Assembly (NCBI GenBank): GCA_000181795.3
Contig: CM012954.1
Coordinates: 14,269,348 to 14,333,347, forward strand
DNA: 64,000 bases
Origin: Trichinella spiralis
Lineage: Eukaryota; Nematoda; Enoplea; Trichinellida; Trichinellidae
Direction of reading: 5' to 3'
Part shown: one piece after another, positions 11,729 through 25,503 of the stretch
Position numbering within the stretch: position 1 is the first letter of the stretch
Layout: every line of letters starts with the position of its first letter
Program-made: the position numbers and the translations under genes
The notes under the pieces: generated by a model
What the model saw: the letters and a program-made list of their open reading frames with translations, nothing else
Databases searched by the model: none
Told to the model about the DNA's origin: nothing

Positions 11729-12590
11729 TTTAAAATTACAAAGCCAACAAACTGTAAACATATATATATTTTTAGCGGTTTTCTTCGCCAAAGAAGTGAA
11801 ATTAAAAAAAATAAAACAACATATCCGCTTAAGCGTGTATTATTTTAATTTTCCCAATCCGCTCGAAAATGGTTCATTGATTGAATAGTTTTTCAAACGT
11901 CAACAAGTGTTTCGCAATGGCATGCAGTAGAAGTGAGGAAAAAAAAATAGAAGATCGAACAGTATATACAGCAAATTGAAACCATTTCAAAAGACAAAAA
12001 TATACATTAAAACGATAAAAGATGATGAAAATTGTAAAATCACGATGAATAAAGAATTTTTTCTCTTTTTTTATAAAAAACCACTCACGAATACAGTGTG
12101 TGCTTGTGTAATTATTGTACAAGTGTGACGACTGGCTGACTACAAGTGTTCAGAGCATAGCGGACAATTTTGGTCCCCACAACAAAACAGTTGATAAATC
12201 AGGACGTCGTCACTGTCCCGAAAAACGACAAGCTGAGAAGAGAAGTGTAAGTAAAAAACACTAAGTAGCTGCTTGCAATAAAAAAGGAAAAAAAACTGAT
12301 TTAAGTAAAAAAATAGAAAAGTAAAAAAATGTAAAAACCAATAAAAGAGAAAGATTTGGTTTTTCTTCCCTTTTCCTGCACTGCACCACAGCTTTGAAAT
12401 ACCATAATACAGTAAGCATGAATAATCGGTGAGTTGAAAAATAAATGGCGGTGGCTTGGGTTTTGATCAAGTTTTCGAGGGATTTTTTTGTTTGAAAAAG
12501 TACAGCAACAAAGTAGAAACTATAAAACTACTGCAAATAAAAATATTCCAATAAAAAGCTTCTGTTTCCCACAAACAGCTTCTGATAGGT
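11729..12590. other. Convergent 3' intergenic region
   Basis: This lies between the ends of the PLEKHD1-like gene and the Ig/FN3/DB gene, which are transcribed towards each other. AATAAA-like signals occur on the plus strand near 11808-11815. No exon is supported. Confidence 0.55.
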
Positions 12591-15500
12591 TCAACGGAAA
12601 CGCGTGTAGCGCATTCCATCCTGCTCGGAAACAGCAGTACCAGAAGCAGCAGCAGCAGTAGCAGGTTCGCGGACTGCTTCAAGTTCGGCTCGATCCCAGC
12701 CCGTAGTTGGATTTTCAGCCGGCGTTTCTGTGGAATATCCGTTGCCTGGCAAAACTCGAACCTAAAAGAAAAGAAATAAGCAAGAAAAAGCGTTGTTGTT
12801 GTTGTTGTTGTATTTTTGTGAGAATACAGTACTTCTGCAAGTAGAATTTGATCTTACCTGCCCTTCCCGTTCGTATCCTGGATTTTCAAACGCCACAGAA
12901 CCAGCATTTGCACCGCTTGTTGGTCGCTTTTTCAACTTAAGCAAAAACGTTGGCAAGAGGTAAGGCCGGCGGGTGAAATATACAGCCGAAAGTATCACAG
13001 CGAACAGTAAGAATAGAACGAAGAAAACGATGAACAAAACTCCAGCCGAAGACAAGTGATTTGCATCACTCGAAGCTGAAAAAGCAAAAGTAAAAGAAAT
13101 AAACAAGAAAATGAGAGAAAGAGAAAACAAAAATACAAACTGCACATACCGATGTAATCCCAGCGATCCGCACTTGGAAAATGATAACTAACAGTTGGTG
13201 AAAAGGAAGAAAACCCGTTGTGGTTAGCTGCAATAACGCTGATCGCATACATCGAAGACACGTTCAAGTTCGACAATATTGCAAACGGCTGTTCAGTTCG
13301 AACCTGAAAAAAAACAGACATACAGACAGTGCTTAAAAAATAAACTTATTTACAAAATTCAAAAAATAATAAGCAAACCTTTGAAAAATGCTCCGCACCA
13401 ACTTGCTGGTAATAAACAATGTAAGTGGTGGCCATTTTGTAATTTTTCGGTGCTGCCAACCAGGAGACGTTCAACGAAACTCCAGATCCAGGTACAGGAT
13501 CGACGCGAACATTGGTCGGCGGAGCCGGCATTGCACCTAAGTTGAGCAGAACAACGTAAACACATAGAAACAGAAACCAACTCAAGAGAAACAAACAACT
13601 CACGATGACCCTCCTGTACGCAGTATAAGATCTCGGATGTATATTTGAGACAGTCGAGATGCGGTGGCACTTCTTCCGATTGATGACAATAAGCCAAACA
13701 TTTGTTCGGCACTTCGGCTGCGAAACAACACGATCTATGATCCATTCCATCTGGAAGAATCAATCAATCATTCCTTGTTGCCTGATTGCATCAACTTCAA
13801 AATCAAACATACCTTTCGCGCATTGAAGCAGTTTTGGAAATTCGTTCATGCAGTGGGGATTTTTCACGTAAACCGAAACGTCAATGTCGACAGTGCAAGC
13901 CGACAAGCATTCTTCTTGAACATGCTTTTCTTGGCAACAGCCTGATACAAAAAAAATGATAACAAAATTACATCACTGATGAAATAAATAAAAATCAACT
14001 TACTCAACAGTGTCTTCGGTTCAGACGGCATGACCAATGTTTCCACTGAAAAAATAGAATTATGTTTTTTCACAACATGAAAAAAAAGAAATTAAAATTT
14101 AACAATTTTACCAATTAAATAAGCAGTCGCTTTGGCGCAGTCAATCTCATTGCAAGCCAAACACGAATAAAAGCCAGAATCGGATTCACTAACTTTGCTG
14201 ATCTGAAAATGTGCAATTTTTTTAAATTAAATAATAGATATATATTTTTTTTTTAATTTTCACCAATTTACCAATAACGAAACGTTGAAACTGAACGGCG
14301 AGTCACTGTTGTCAGTGATGTAGGCGTAACGACCGCTCTCCGGCAGTACAATTGTCCTTTCAGAAGAGTTGTGCTCATGAACCCACTGGATCGTCATCAT
14401 CGGATATGACCGCACGTGACAATTGAGCTGGGCATTGGCACCGGCGTACACGACCACCGGGTAGATGCTGGTGCTGACTACTGGTGAGACTGAAATAATA
14501 ATAATAATATTCAAGAATGCAGCTTATTTTTTCTCTTGCAAAAATCAAAAATACGCATCAATCAAATATAGACGAGAAATTCTTACATCGAACAGGCAAG
14601 AAATGCCGCTTTTGCACAGTTTCTCCGAAAACACTCTCTCCAATGCACAGCAACGATTTCAACGCGTCCGAACTGCTAGCCGAATCGATCGTATACGTAG
14701 CCTTGTCTCGTCCGTATGCCTATATCAAAATTCAAAAAATACATATAATCAAATCAAAGTTAAAATATATATATATATATAAATGTCATTGAATAAAAAA
14801 ATCACTTACGACAACTTCGTCACCCGCTTTCATCGTCAAATTGTATACCCATCCACTGCGCACAACGCAGCTGACAACAATTGAACTCCCAATTTGGAAT
14901 GGAGGCCGCGGTACTGTAACGAATGCTAATTCCGTGGCTTCTTTACCTTAAGAATAATAATCATTTTTCAATATTTTTCGTCAGAAAAAAAGCCATCTCC
15001 TAACCTTGCCATGTGGAAAATTCGACCGTTTCCGATGGAAAACTGTTTATACCTCGTGCCGTATCATAAGCAGTAATATAGACAACGTACACCGAATGTG
15101 GTTCCAAATCTTTCAATACAACAGAAGAATCGTTCGTTTCAACCTAAGAATATATCAAATAATAATAACAGTTTGCAGCACTAGTCATAACAACAATATC
15201 ATTTATTATTTTTTACCTGATTCCAATTTTTCGCATCCGACTTTTTGTACATCACTTTGAAAACGTGAGATTTAATGGTATTGCCCAAATAGGACAGGCC
15301 GGACCACTGCCAAGTAATATTGGCAGAGCCTTCATGATACCAAACTTTGTTAATAGAATGAGGTGAAAGTGGTCTATCATCGGAAACTGAAAAGCGAAAT
15401 AATAATAAGTTTGTTAGTTGTACTACACAAAAATTTGTACAAAGAACAAAAAAAGCACAAATAATATTTACGTTTCCCACTGTCGCTAGATTCAGTTGTG

Positions 15501-18500
15501 AACGTGATGTGGTTGCTCGGCACACTGGAGCCGTATTTGTTCCAAGCTAACACTACGGCCAAATATTCCACAGACGGTTGCAAGGTGGTTATCACAATTG
15601 AAGTATCGGTAGTGTTGTGCTGAAAGGGAATAAAAATTCGTTTGCAAAAAAAGAAGCATCATACTTGAAAAAAAAATTAATTCCCATAAAGAGAAAGCAA
15701 ATGACAAAAAAGTGGAGAGGAAAATTTATAATTACTTCAGAATAGATGCGTGAATTTTCTGAAATGATCACTTCGTAATGTTCCAACGGTACCGACTGTT
15801 CCGGTGGATCCCACGTCAATTTCACCCAATTGTGATTTTCTTCAAGTAGACGCAGGTTGGTCGGCGGACCGGGTAGTCTCACTGCAAACACAACAAGCTT
15901 CACTAAAAGCTACCAATACCACGAATAAATTCTTACAAACGCCGTGCATGCTGCATTTGGCTATGGAAGTTACGTGCTTGACACAAGAGAAATGCTGACT
16001 GCCAATGTATTTCACTGGACCGTAGCAGAAATCTAAACACTGATCAGGCACGTCCGCTTCGATGCAACATGGCCGATGATCTCGTCCGTCTGAAAAATAA
16101 CGAATCACACACGTTCAGCAGCATCGGCAACAACGACAACAACATACCGCCAGCACAGTCTACTATTGTTTTGATATCTTTTATACACTGAGAACCCAAA
16201 TTGAACATATCCGCCACAGATACGTTGTAGCTGCACAAAGTTAAGCAGTTCTGCTCGACACCTTTCAACTGACAACATTCGGTGATATTTTTGACCGGAA
16301 TGTGAAAATCCGGACGGACAAACTCTTCTGAAATAAAACTTTTCCCGCTCAGAAAAAACAAACAAAACAACAACAAAAAAAACTCATTTTACCACTGGGG
16401 CAGCAATAACCGGAAGAATCATCCAAATCCGCGTCCGTGCAAACAAAATACGCTGGACAATCGATCAATTTGTCACACTTGACCACCTCGCCATAGGGAC
16501 CGCGCAACGGCATGCCGGATTCGCAAAAATTGAATTCTAAAAATAGACGTTGATTGTGATCGTAAAAATTTTTATTCTTCTTCTTCAACATACCTTTGGA
16601 ACCTGTAAAAAAGTCGATTACTGTAGACTTCAAACTAGTGCCGTGCCTTGTGTGTGCCAAAACGTAAACGCTAACGACGGAATTCGGTTCCAAATCGATC
16701 AACTCGTAGGGACTAATAGCGTGCTTGATCTTAAAAACCAACCAACTGTGTAAATTGATCAATCGAAATCATTTTGCTATTGTGAAAAAGAAAGTTTTAC
16801 ACGTCAACGCAAAACAATACCCCTATGCACTGTGTTTGCTATGGAAATCAATTATATTATCAATTAACAATTCCTTATCGCTCATAAATATCGGATAATA
16901 AATAGTAAGTCGCACATTTCCCAGCACACCACGTCATTACAGAATGAATAAGAGAAAAAAAACACGTTTCAACGTACTTCGTCGTATTGCTTGTTGACAC
17001 TATCTCGGACAAACAACGAATAGCTCTGCACATCGTCGGCATTGGTAACTGGAGGATCCCAAGTGATTATAGCCGAAAACGGGCCCTGTTTCTGAACGGT
17101 GACATTCTGCGGCGGCGATGGATGAGTGACTGAAAACCAATCCCAATTTGAACGATGACTTATGGAAATTTTCATAATCGACTTACTGTAGCCTTCGCGC
17201 AAGCACGAATAGATCGCGTGCATGTCCAAACTCAAACAGAGCACACTGGTGAGACCAAGATCCGAAGCGGTGCCGTCGCAAAGTTTCAAACATTCACCGC
17301 CGACGCCCTTCTGCTTGCAACAGGCGGTGTGATTTCGACCATCTGAAGAAGAAGAAGAAGAAGAAATTATTGTTGGAAAAGTTTAGCAAATTGCAAATAA
17401 TACACAGCCACGCCCAAGGCCCACCACCCACTCACCGGCCAGACAAGGGGCCACGTCGGCAAATTCGCTGCGGCATGTGACGGCAATGCTGAAAGCGCTG
17501 AACGCCAGAGGAACTTCGTTCAAATCGCACAACTTGTTAATGCATTCGGGCGAGACCAAATTTCGCTTGCAGCAGCCGTAAACATCGGGCAAACTGCTGT
17601 TCGAGTAGACAACTGAAACAGAAATGAAAAAAAACAAACAGAATTTTTGCATATCTCATCATGGATTCCATTTTTCAACGCTCACCTGCCTCCGTAGCAG
17701 CGGTCTGCTTGGATGTGGGCAAGCTGACACCGAAACTGTTGCTGGCCGTCGCAAAGACCAAATAATGCGTCGAAGCTTTCAAATTTTCAATTACCGCGCA
17801 AGTATCAGTTGTATTCACCTGCAAGCAACACAATTTGGACCACAAACATCACATTCACATATATATATATATATATACCTCATTGAATTTGTATTCACGG
17901 ACGTCAGTTTCGTTGGTCAACAAATTGTGCGTCATAATCAGTAGTGATTGTCGTTTTTCACGGTGATGCAGAGCGGTGGAATCGGAGAAACGATCCGAAA
18001 CATCGGCTGAATTGAAAGGATTAGCTCTGACCGTGGACAACGGCGAACCGTCCACCTCGTCACCTTCCCCAGTCAAAAATGGGATGCTTAATGAAAATCG
18101 ATTAATTAAAAAATGCAAAAAAACAAAACAAAACTTACCCACCGCCGAGGAACGGAAACCGTGGAACCTCTTGATACCGGACAGTGTAAAAATCGACCGT
18201 ATCTGCACGAATACGAGGCGGCTGCCAGCAAGCCATCAGTGCAGACGAATTGATGGCGTTGACGGTCAATTTTTCGGGGGGTCCGGGAAACGGTACTGCA
18301 AGAAAAAAAATACCAAATACAATTAAAATTTCATTGTACGTGTTACAAAAAGTTGGATGAAAATAAAGCAGTTGTTGAAAACTCACGATATGCTCTTTCG
18401 TAGCAGTCGAAAATTTCAGGCATCCAATAAATACAGAATTGATTTGACCGTTTCGCTTCTGTCATCTGACCGTGGCAAAATTCCCAACAAAATACTGGGA

Positions 18501-20703
18501 CGAAGTTAATTCTGCAGCAATGGACGTGACTGACGTTGCCTTGAAACGCAATAATAAATAATAATAATAATAATGGATAAATTTGTGTTCGTAGATGGGA
18601 ACTTTACTGATCAAAAATATGCTCACCTCCTTCTGTGACACAGGAGAGCAATTTTTCATATTCATCTTCGCATGCAACCGGGTCGAATTTGTGCAATTCA
18701 ATCATGCTCGGCTTGCAAAGTGGGAGACATTGCGATCGGACGCCCATCTTTTCGCAGCATTCTGAAAATCGGCAAAGTTGTAAAAATTGTACAGAAAAGA
18801 GAGAAAAAATGGCATCGTATAACGCGCGTACCCGAATGATCGAACGTGTAAAATCGTTTCGATGGAAGCAAACCGTACTCTGAAAAATAACAACAAATCA
18901 TTAATAATTGAAATGAATGAAATTTTAAATTTGAAATGGATCATCAGTAGTTCACCTAAAATTTCCAAATCCATTTCAACATCATTCGAACCGGTCATCT
19001 GACAACGATAAGTGCCAGTATCTTCGTAAGTGAGATTTGTCAAAACTAAAGTGTAATCTTCCGACTCTGAAAACAAGCGACAAAATTTTACATCCATTGA
19101 TTAAACAACATTGATTGAAAATAGCTCAATTCACCACAAGCGCAACAGGAATTTTCCAAACAGTACAAACCAGGAGCACAGAAAGGACCATCAGAATAGC
19201 AAGTATCATTGCAATCTGAAATTGGATATATATTTTAAAAAAAAGAAAAATTATCGAATAACCTTTAACAATTTATATTTTATTAAGAAAAAAAAATAAT
19301 AATAACCCTTCGTATGATCTAACGTAATGCCGTGACGAATGTATGCTCTCCCGTCGTAGCCGAAAACATCGGTTCCTTCAGCAATGAGCTTGTTGTCTTT
19401 GTACCATTTGACCTGACAATGGAAAGGTGAAATTGAATTAAAATTTACATTAAATTTATTCAGCAATTGGTAGGTAAAAAAAAGGATAAATTTCCAAATT
19501 GTTTCGCTTCAAAAGTTAACAATATAATTAAAAATTGGTCATTCGACAAATCAATACAATTTATTAGTGCGCTTGCTCGTGTTGGTGCAATACTACTGTG
19601 GAATAACTTGAACATTTCGCTCGTAATTATCGATCCAAGTCATCTTAAGCAGTGGAATTAATTGCTGGTAGAAATGAGATTTTAAAAAGGGAAAAGAGAG
19701 GGAATAAATAAAAAACACAAGAAACAGAAACATCTGCACAGCTGCAGTGTACTATATTTATATATATATCGGCTGTCAGCAGATAGATTTTTTTTTCTCT
19801 TCAGATACGAAAATGATAAAACATATAAAGCCAACAACAACAGTTGGTGCTTGATTGGTAAAATAAATATAAAAAGGATGGAAAAAAGAAAATTACCCCT
19901 CGAAAAGTGCAATCAATTCTCCAAGTAATAAGCAAAACTTATTTTTCTTATCCTACATCTATAATCTGACTGAATGACAACAGCTGTTTGTAGTACATGT
20001 GCGCCGCGTGATTCTGAAGAGCGTTGAAAAAAGAAAACTATTTTTGCCTAATAAATAAAAATAATCAAATTCTCATAGCAAAAAAAATCCAATTTACTTG
20101 ATTGAATTATCGGAATCGAATAAATTACTAGTCGATGAAAGCACCACACCAGTGTTGCCAAAAAGAAAAGAAAAAAAGAAATTAATTTCAATATAAAAAT
20201 GACAATATGAAAATTATTCAAAAAGTGGAACCGGACTTGCATAATTATAAAAAGCATTCGAGATTCTAATTTGAGCAAAGAAAAAAAAATCTGATAAGAC
20301 ACCAAATGAAAAAAATTGTTGCACAAATGGAATTTGGCATCGCAAGATGGGATCGATGGCAGCTGTTTCAAATTGAAACAGACGATAATTTTCTCTTTGC
20401 AAAATTGCAACAAAACAAAAGAAAATTGACAACATTTATGATTCATAATTTTTGCAATATTTTTCGAAAAATAAAAAACAAAAAAAAACAGAAAATTACC
20501 GTTCTATTTTTCGACACGCAAGTGTTCGCGTAACATTCCAGTTCAGTTCCAAAACCCGATACGGCCCTGATGTATGAATCTTCAGGAGACAAAACCATCG
20601 GCGTGTTTCCACTGCTCGAGTGCCGGTTCCCTTCGGCCAGCCGGACAGTTGCAAAACCCGCACTCAGAAGCGTTACCGATACGGTCAGCAATGCGACATT
20701 CAT
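12591..20703 (-). CDS. Ig/FN3/DB-module single-pass membrane protein (C25G4.10-like)
   Basis: Thirty-two exons give 1,535 codons: 20703-20500, 19412-19307, 19215-19135, 19066-18956, 18879-18832, 18761-18627, 18539-18387, 18295-18143, 18063-17879, 17818-17686, 17612-17436, 17342-17187, 17129-16978, 16729-16594, 16536-16393, 16327-16148, 16089-15937, 15881-15736, 15619-15472, 15386-15217, 15143-15005, 14946-14810, 14719-14587, 14489-14272, 14202-14112, 14045-14004, 13941-13813, 13750-13604, 13536-13379, 13303-13150, 13075-12858, 12761-12591. A signal peptide is followed by a split Ig domain with a small Cys-rich insert, then DB pairs (each starting with CC) interleaved with FN3 domains, a lustrin-like Cys repeat (exon 15), two further Ig-like domains, a last DB pair and FN3, one membrane helix (~1417-1440) and a short tail with AFENPGY. 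The order recalls C. elegans C25G4.10. A cell-surface adhesion or receptor role is inferred. The donor of exon 8 (GTGGGT) is the least certain join. Confidence 0.85.
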
Positions 20704-20716
20704 CGCGCCTAAAAAA
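20704..20716 (-). promoter_or_regulatory. Splice acceptor just upstream of the Ig/FN3/DB start codon
   Basis: Reading the minus strand, a T-rich tract ends in TTTTTTAG four bases before GCGATG of the Ig/FN3/DB gene. It is either the acceptor of a 5'-UTR intron or a spliced-leader trans-splice site, which nematodes use widely. Sequence alone cannot separate the two. Confidence 0.5.
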
Positions 20717-21719
20717 GGAAATGTATTTTTTATACAGAAAAAAATTTTAATTTTCAGAAATGTAAAATAAGAAAATTTCACGTCAAACAAAAGAAAAATG
20801 TTTGTAAAGTTCAAAAATGGAAAAAATATACATATATTTGAAAGGTTAGCAAAATTTCAACGACCAGAAAGAAGACGATGAATATTAAGAAAATATTCAA
20901 AAAAAAAGAAGATAAATTCTTCTACATATGCATCCATCTCGATATTTTTATGCGTGTGCGCAGATTGTGCATGGGGAAATTTCAATTTTTCGTTGGCCCT
21001 CTTTCTGGCCAATTGGAAGAAAGCAAACAGCAAGCAACTGGTACAACTGAAATGCTGCTCACGTGTGAAACATGGATACGCCAAAGGCAAAAGCTCTGCG
21101 CGGTCATTTTCATTTTATTTAACAGCCTGAATTGAGAAACTTCCATTCGAAAAATAAAAATCAAACATCCAATTAGACAAAAATTTGCCCAATACTAATA
21201 TTGAAATCGAATGTCAAGTGGAAAATTTTTCAACAAACAAGCAAAAATTTATAAAATATTATGCAGCATCCAACTAACGCGAAAACAGTGAAGAAAAAGC
21301 ACAATTATGAACACTGACACCGTATAATTAAGCAGAAAAAAAAACTGCATACAATTGATCAGACAGGAATAGTAATAATAATTATCACTAGTTTTCATTT
21401 TCCAAACCTGACTGACTGCTGGGTGAAAAGTGATTTCTGCCAAAAAAAATCTGCATTTCATGCACGATTTATGAAACGAAGCAAATCATTAATAATAATT
21501 TTAAAAATATGAAAAAATTTTCATTTTTTTTCAAAACTGCCTTTGATTCCAAGCAAAAAGCTATTGACATGCTCAAATTGGCGAAAAATTTTCAACCAGT
21601 TTGGACAATTCACAACTTTGCAATAAGCCATTTGTGAATTGGTGACCAGTGAAAAATTATCCTCCACCAATAATCAAAATAATTAATAAACTAGCACAAA
21701 GCAAAAATATAAATGCAAA

Positions 21720-21747
21720 AAACAACAACAACAACAACAACAACAAC
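21720..21747. repeat. (CAA)n microsatellite
   Basis: About nine perfect CAA units in intergenic DNA. Confidence 0.9.
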
Positions 21748-23828
21748 ATTACATCTCTGCAGAAACAAGATTATATAATTTCAACAGTGGACGAGAATAC
21801 TATAACGACTGGATGAAATGGAAAAATAAATATATATAAATATGAAATAAAATTTGCAAAATCAAGGTCATCACAGTTGTCATTTTCGAAACCGCTCCTT
21901 GTCTGCAGTTGAAATGGATGATAAAGCGGCAACACTGCTCGATAAATAAATATATATAACAGCAGCTCACAACAACAACAACACAATGCACCAACCAGAT
22001 CATGTTGATAAATTTGCATAATAAATAGCAACATTTGGTTGGAAGCGGAAGCGTGAAAAAAGTTGGCAAATTTCTGAGCGGTCGAATTGGCGACGGAAAA
22101 CAGAAAGAAAAATAGTAAAAGAGAAGAAAGAAACTGTTTGCGGGAATGATGGAAATGCGCAACGCTTGAAAATCAATTGTGCAACAACGATGAATATGAA
22201 TAACGACGCTGCAGCGGCAATTAATGTCGGTTGGCAAGGAAACCAACCGAAATAAAAAATATGAAGAAAAGCTCATCAAAAGCGAAAGCTTATTCACCAC
22301 CACTCACCACGCCCATCCGGTTCTACTACAATCTGAGCTTGTAGGGAAAAAATAATAATAAGAACAAGAAGAACAAGGAACAAAAATTATAATAAAACAA
22401 TAAATGAACGTCAATAATAGAAATAACGACAACAACACTGGACGAGAATAACCGTGCGAATTGTCTGCAGAAAGTTCAAAATTAATAAAACGAACCATTT
22501 GATTTATTGAATTAATAATAATAATAATATCTATTTCGAAATCAAAAACTGCACTTCTCAAAAGTTGACCTGTTTTCAACACTGTATCATCATCGCAGGG
22601 AATAGGTTACTTATAAATCGATTTGCAAGTGAATAAAAAGAGAACATATATCATACATAATAATGACAGCAGACAATCATTTATTGAATCATGTATTTAC
22701 AACAATTATACGAATTATATACGAATAAAAAAAATTTGCATGCTTTAAAACCGTCGATAGCACGGAAATGCTTTTCGCCAAGTGTCAAGCAAATATTAGA
22801 AAAGGAAAAGAAAACAATGAACATTGTGTGCAAACTTTCGTATATACTTATCCAATGAAAAATCATTTCGAAATTTACAATTAACAAAAGTGAAAAGTAA
22901 TGACAGCAACCAATCGAACGAACGTTCACCAACCACAATTCTCTTCAAGCAAAAGAAAAATCAAATATTCCATTTTCAACAAATGAATATCAACATATAC
23001 ACCAAGTATTTAATAACATTACCGAAATTATTTTTCTATTCCATTTTTCTATAGATTGCAAAATACAAGCCAATTGCTGACAACCAATTGAAAATGGATG
23101 ATGCAAATTTGGAAAGTGAACGTGCAAAAGCATGCATAAAAAACAAATGCAAAAATTAAAAAATTTCCCACAAAAAAATAGAATTAATTAAATTTATGGT
23201 ATTAAAATTTTAAAACGACAAAATTGAACAGTTAACAATTCACCACCAATCGTCCACAAAAACTGCCATCAGCAGCAGCGGCAGCGGCGGCGGCATAATA
23301 CATAGCAGTACAATGAAGGAGCATTGTTTAATGAAAATTAAAACGAAAACAACAATCAACTGGCTTTACAGGTTGGCATGGAAGAAAAATTGCCATTGTT
23401 TTTGTGTAGCAAGTGTTGTGAATTTCATTTTCAATCAACCAGTTTCAAATAATAAATCGAATTCAAGGTAAAATGCCTGCTGCCTACACGTTATAAAGTT
23501 AAACCAGTTAAACAGTTGAGAGAACTATCGATGCCATCCATAGTTGACTGAACTAAGCAATATGCCAAAAAAAAGTGTAGATGTAAAAATTTTCAAAATA
23601 ATTTAAAAAAAAACAAAATTAATTCCAAAATGTTCAAATAAATGATAAATATATTTTGTAAAGCATTTCAGTTTTGTGCAAAGCAAAATTGAAATGGAAC
23701 AATGCAAATAATGCGATCATATCTGCAAATATTAAATTAAAATAGTTGAACCAACGCAGTACCGACCACATCATTTCAGTGAAGTAGGGCGGAACTGGTC
23801 AAATTAATTGTCAACCTGAGCGCTGCTA

Positions 23829-23848
23829 ACACACACACACACACACAC
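23829..23848. repeat. (AC)n microsatellite
   Basis: Ten perfect AC dinucleotides in intergenic DNA. Confidence 0.9.
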
Positions 23849-25503
23849 CTTCGTCCATCGTTTGAATATTTACTCTTCAAAAATTTCACTAACGATGCCA
23901 ACCAGTTGTCATAGAAATAAGCAGACGCGAATGGAACTTGTTTTCACCGTTGACACGAAGGAAACTTTTCAAACATAAAAAGCGTACATATACATCACCG
24001 AACATCGTGCAATTTCATTGCATAAAATATTCATACAACAAGAGAAAACTAGCTAATCGACACTGAAAATAGGAAAAACAATATGCGATGTTAAAAAATA
24101 AAATAAATTTCTATTGACGACGGAAATTATACTAGCTTAAAGTTTCATAAATTTTCAAACAATTCAAATTTTCATTATCACATGTCATAACAAAATTGAA
24201 TTTGTCACTGATCATTTCCATATATTACAGTAAGAAAGAACTTTGTGATAAATTTCCAAATTCGATTGATTAATTAACGACAACTGCACATTTGCCTGGC
24301 AACTGGTTCAAGATGACAATTAAAACAATCACACTTCGTAATTTGAAAACCATACAAAACAAAAACAAAATGCAAATAGTGGAAAAGAAATTTTTCTAAT
24401 AATTACAAACGAATAATCTGATTTTGACAATTTGCCATTTCTCAAAATTCAACTTCTTCAACAAAATCTACCTCAAATAAACACTGCTTTTCTTGCAAAT
24501 TAATAATCGTTGAAATCAAGCACCGCAACATAAATGATTGAAACGGAAACTTCAATTATAAGAAAACATTCATACCTTGTAAAAACTTACAGTTGCTTCA
24601 CTTCTTTTGTCTTTTCGTATAAGAAACCAAAAAATATACTGCGCTATGATGCATCAGCTAATATCTTTGGAAAGTGCAATTAAAAGTTTTTCTAATTTCA
24701 AAAAGTAGTTTTCGCCGCAACTAACATTCAGAATGCAATTTTACTGTAGGTCAAATGAACAAGCAAGTTTATATTTTTTAAAATACCCTACAGTACACCA
24801 CATCTACCTACTTATGGTAAGTAAACATTTCGGATTTTGTAAATTTTGCGTTAAAATTTAACAAATTGAAAAAACTGTAAAATATAATTACAATTTTTTA
24901 ATGAAAACTTTGTTTAAAAGAAATTCAAATCAAGAAGTTTTCATCAAAACTGCTTTAATCAGTAATTTATAAATTAAAAAAATTATTTTATAATTAATAA
25001 TTTTAAAATGCATAAAGTAATTAGATTATTTTATTTTTTCTATTTCAAAAGTTAATTTACAAAAAACTAAAATTTTTTGAAGCTGATTTGCAGCAACTTT
25101 TCAATTAATGATTCATTATTTTTTAATAATTTTTAGGAAAATATTTGATGCTATTTTATTTTCGAGAAAAAGATTTAATATAGATAGATATGCAGGCTTC
25201 TAAATTCATCACATTAATTTTACAATAGTTCATCTGCTGCTGCATTGAACCTACTTTTTCCTTTATAACATTCAACAAGTACTATTTGCTCATTTTCTCG
25301 TGTGTCGTATTGTTTGCTATACTTTTCAGCAGTACATTACTAAAGTGATTCACGAAAAGCGGACAGTATGAATTTTGTTTAAATTACGCTGTTCACTTAC
25401 TGATGTAGACATCAGAGGGCTATACAGCACATAGTGTTGTTATTTATGTGAATAAGGAAATATTTATTTAATTATTTATTTAGGAGAATTTTGTAGAAGA
25501 ATC

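Larger units (their letters stand above)
20717..25503. other. AT-rich divergent intergenic region
   Basis: About 4.8 kb between the minus-strand Ig/FN3/DB gene and the plus-strand TSC1 gene, so it should hold both promoters. It contains microsatellites at 21720-21747 and 23829-23848 and a GCN-rich run near 23270-23297. Open frames are short and low-complexity. No exon or RNA gene was recognised. Confidence 0.55.

Noticed and set aside
18511-18539. Acceptor at 18512 for exon 7 of the Ig/FN3/DB gene
   Set aside because: It gives a stop in phase; the acceptor before 18539 restores the DB module with its CC start.
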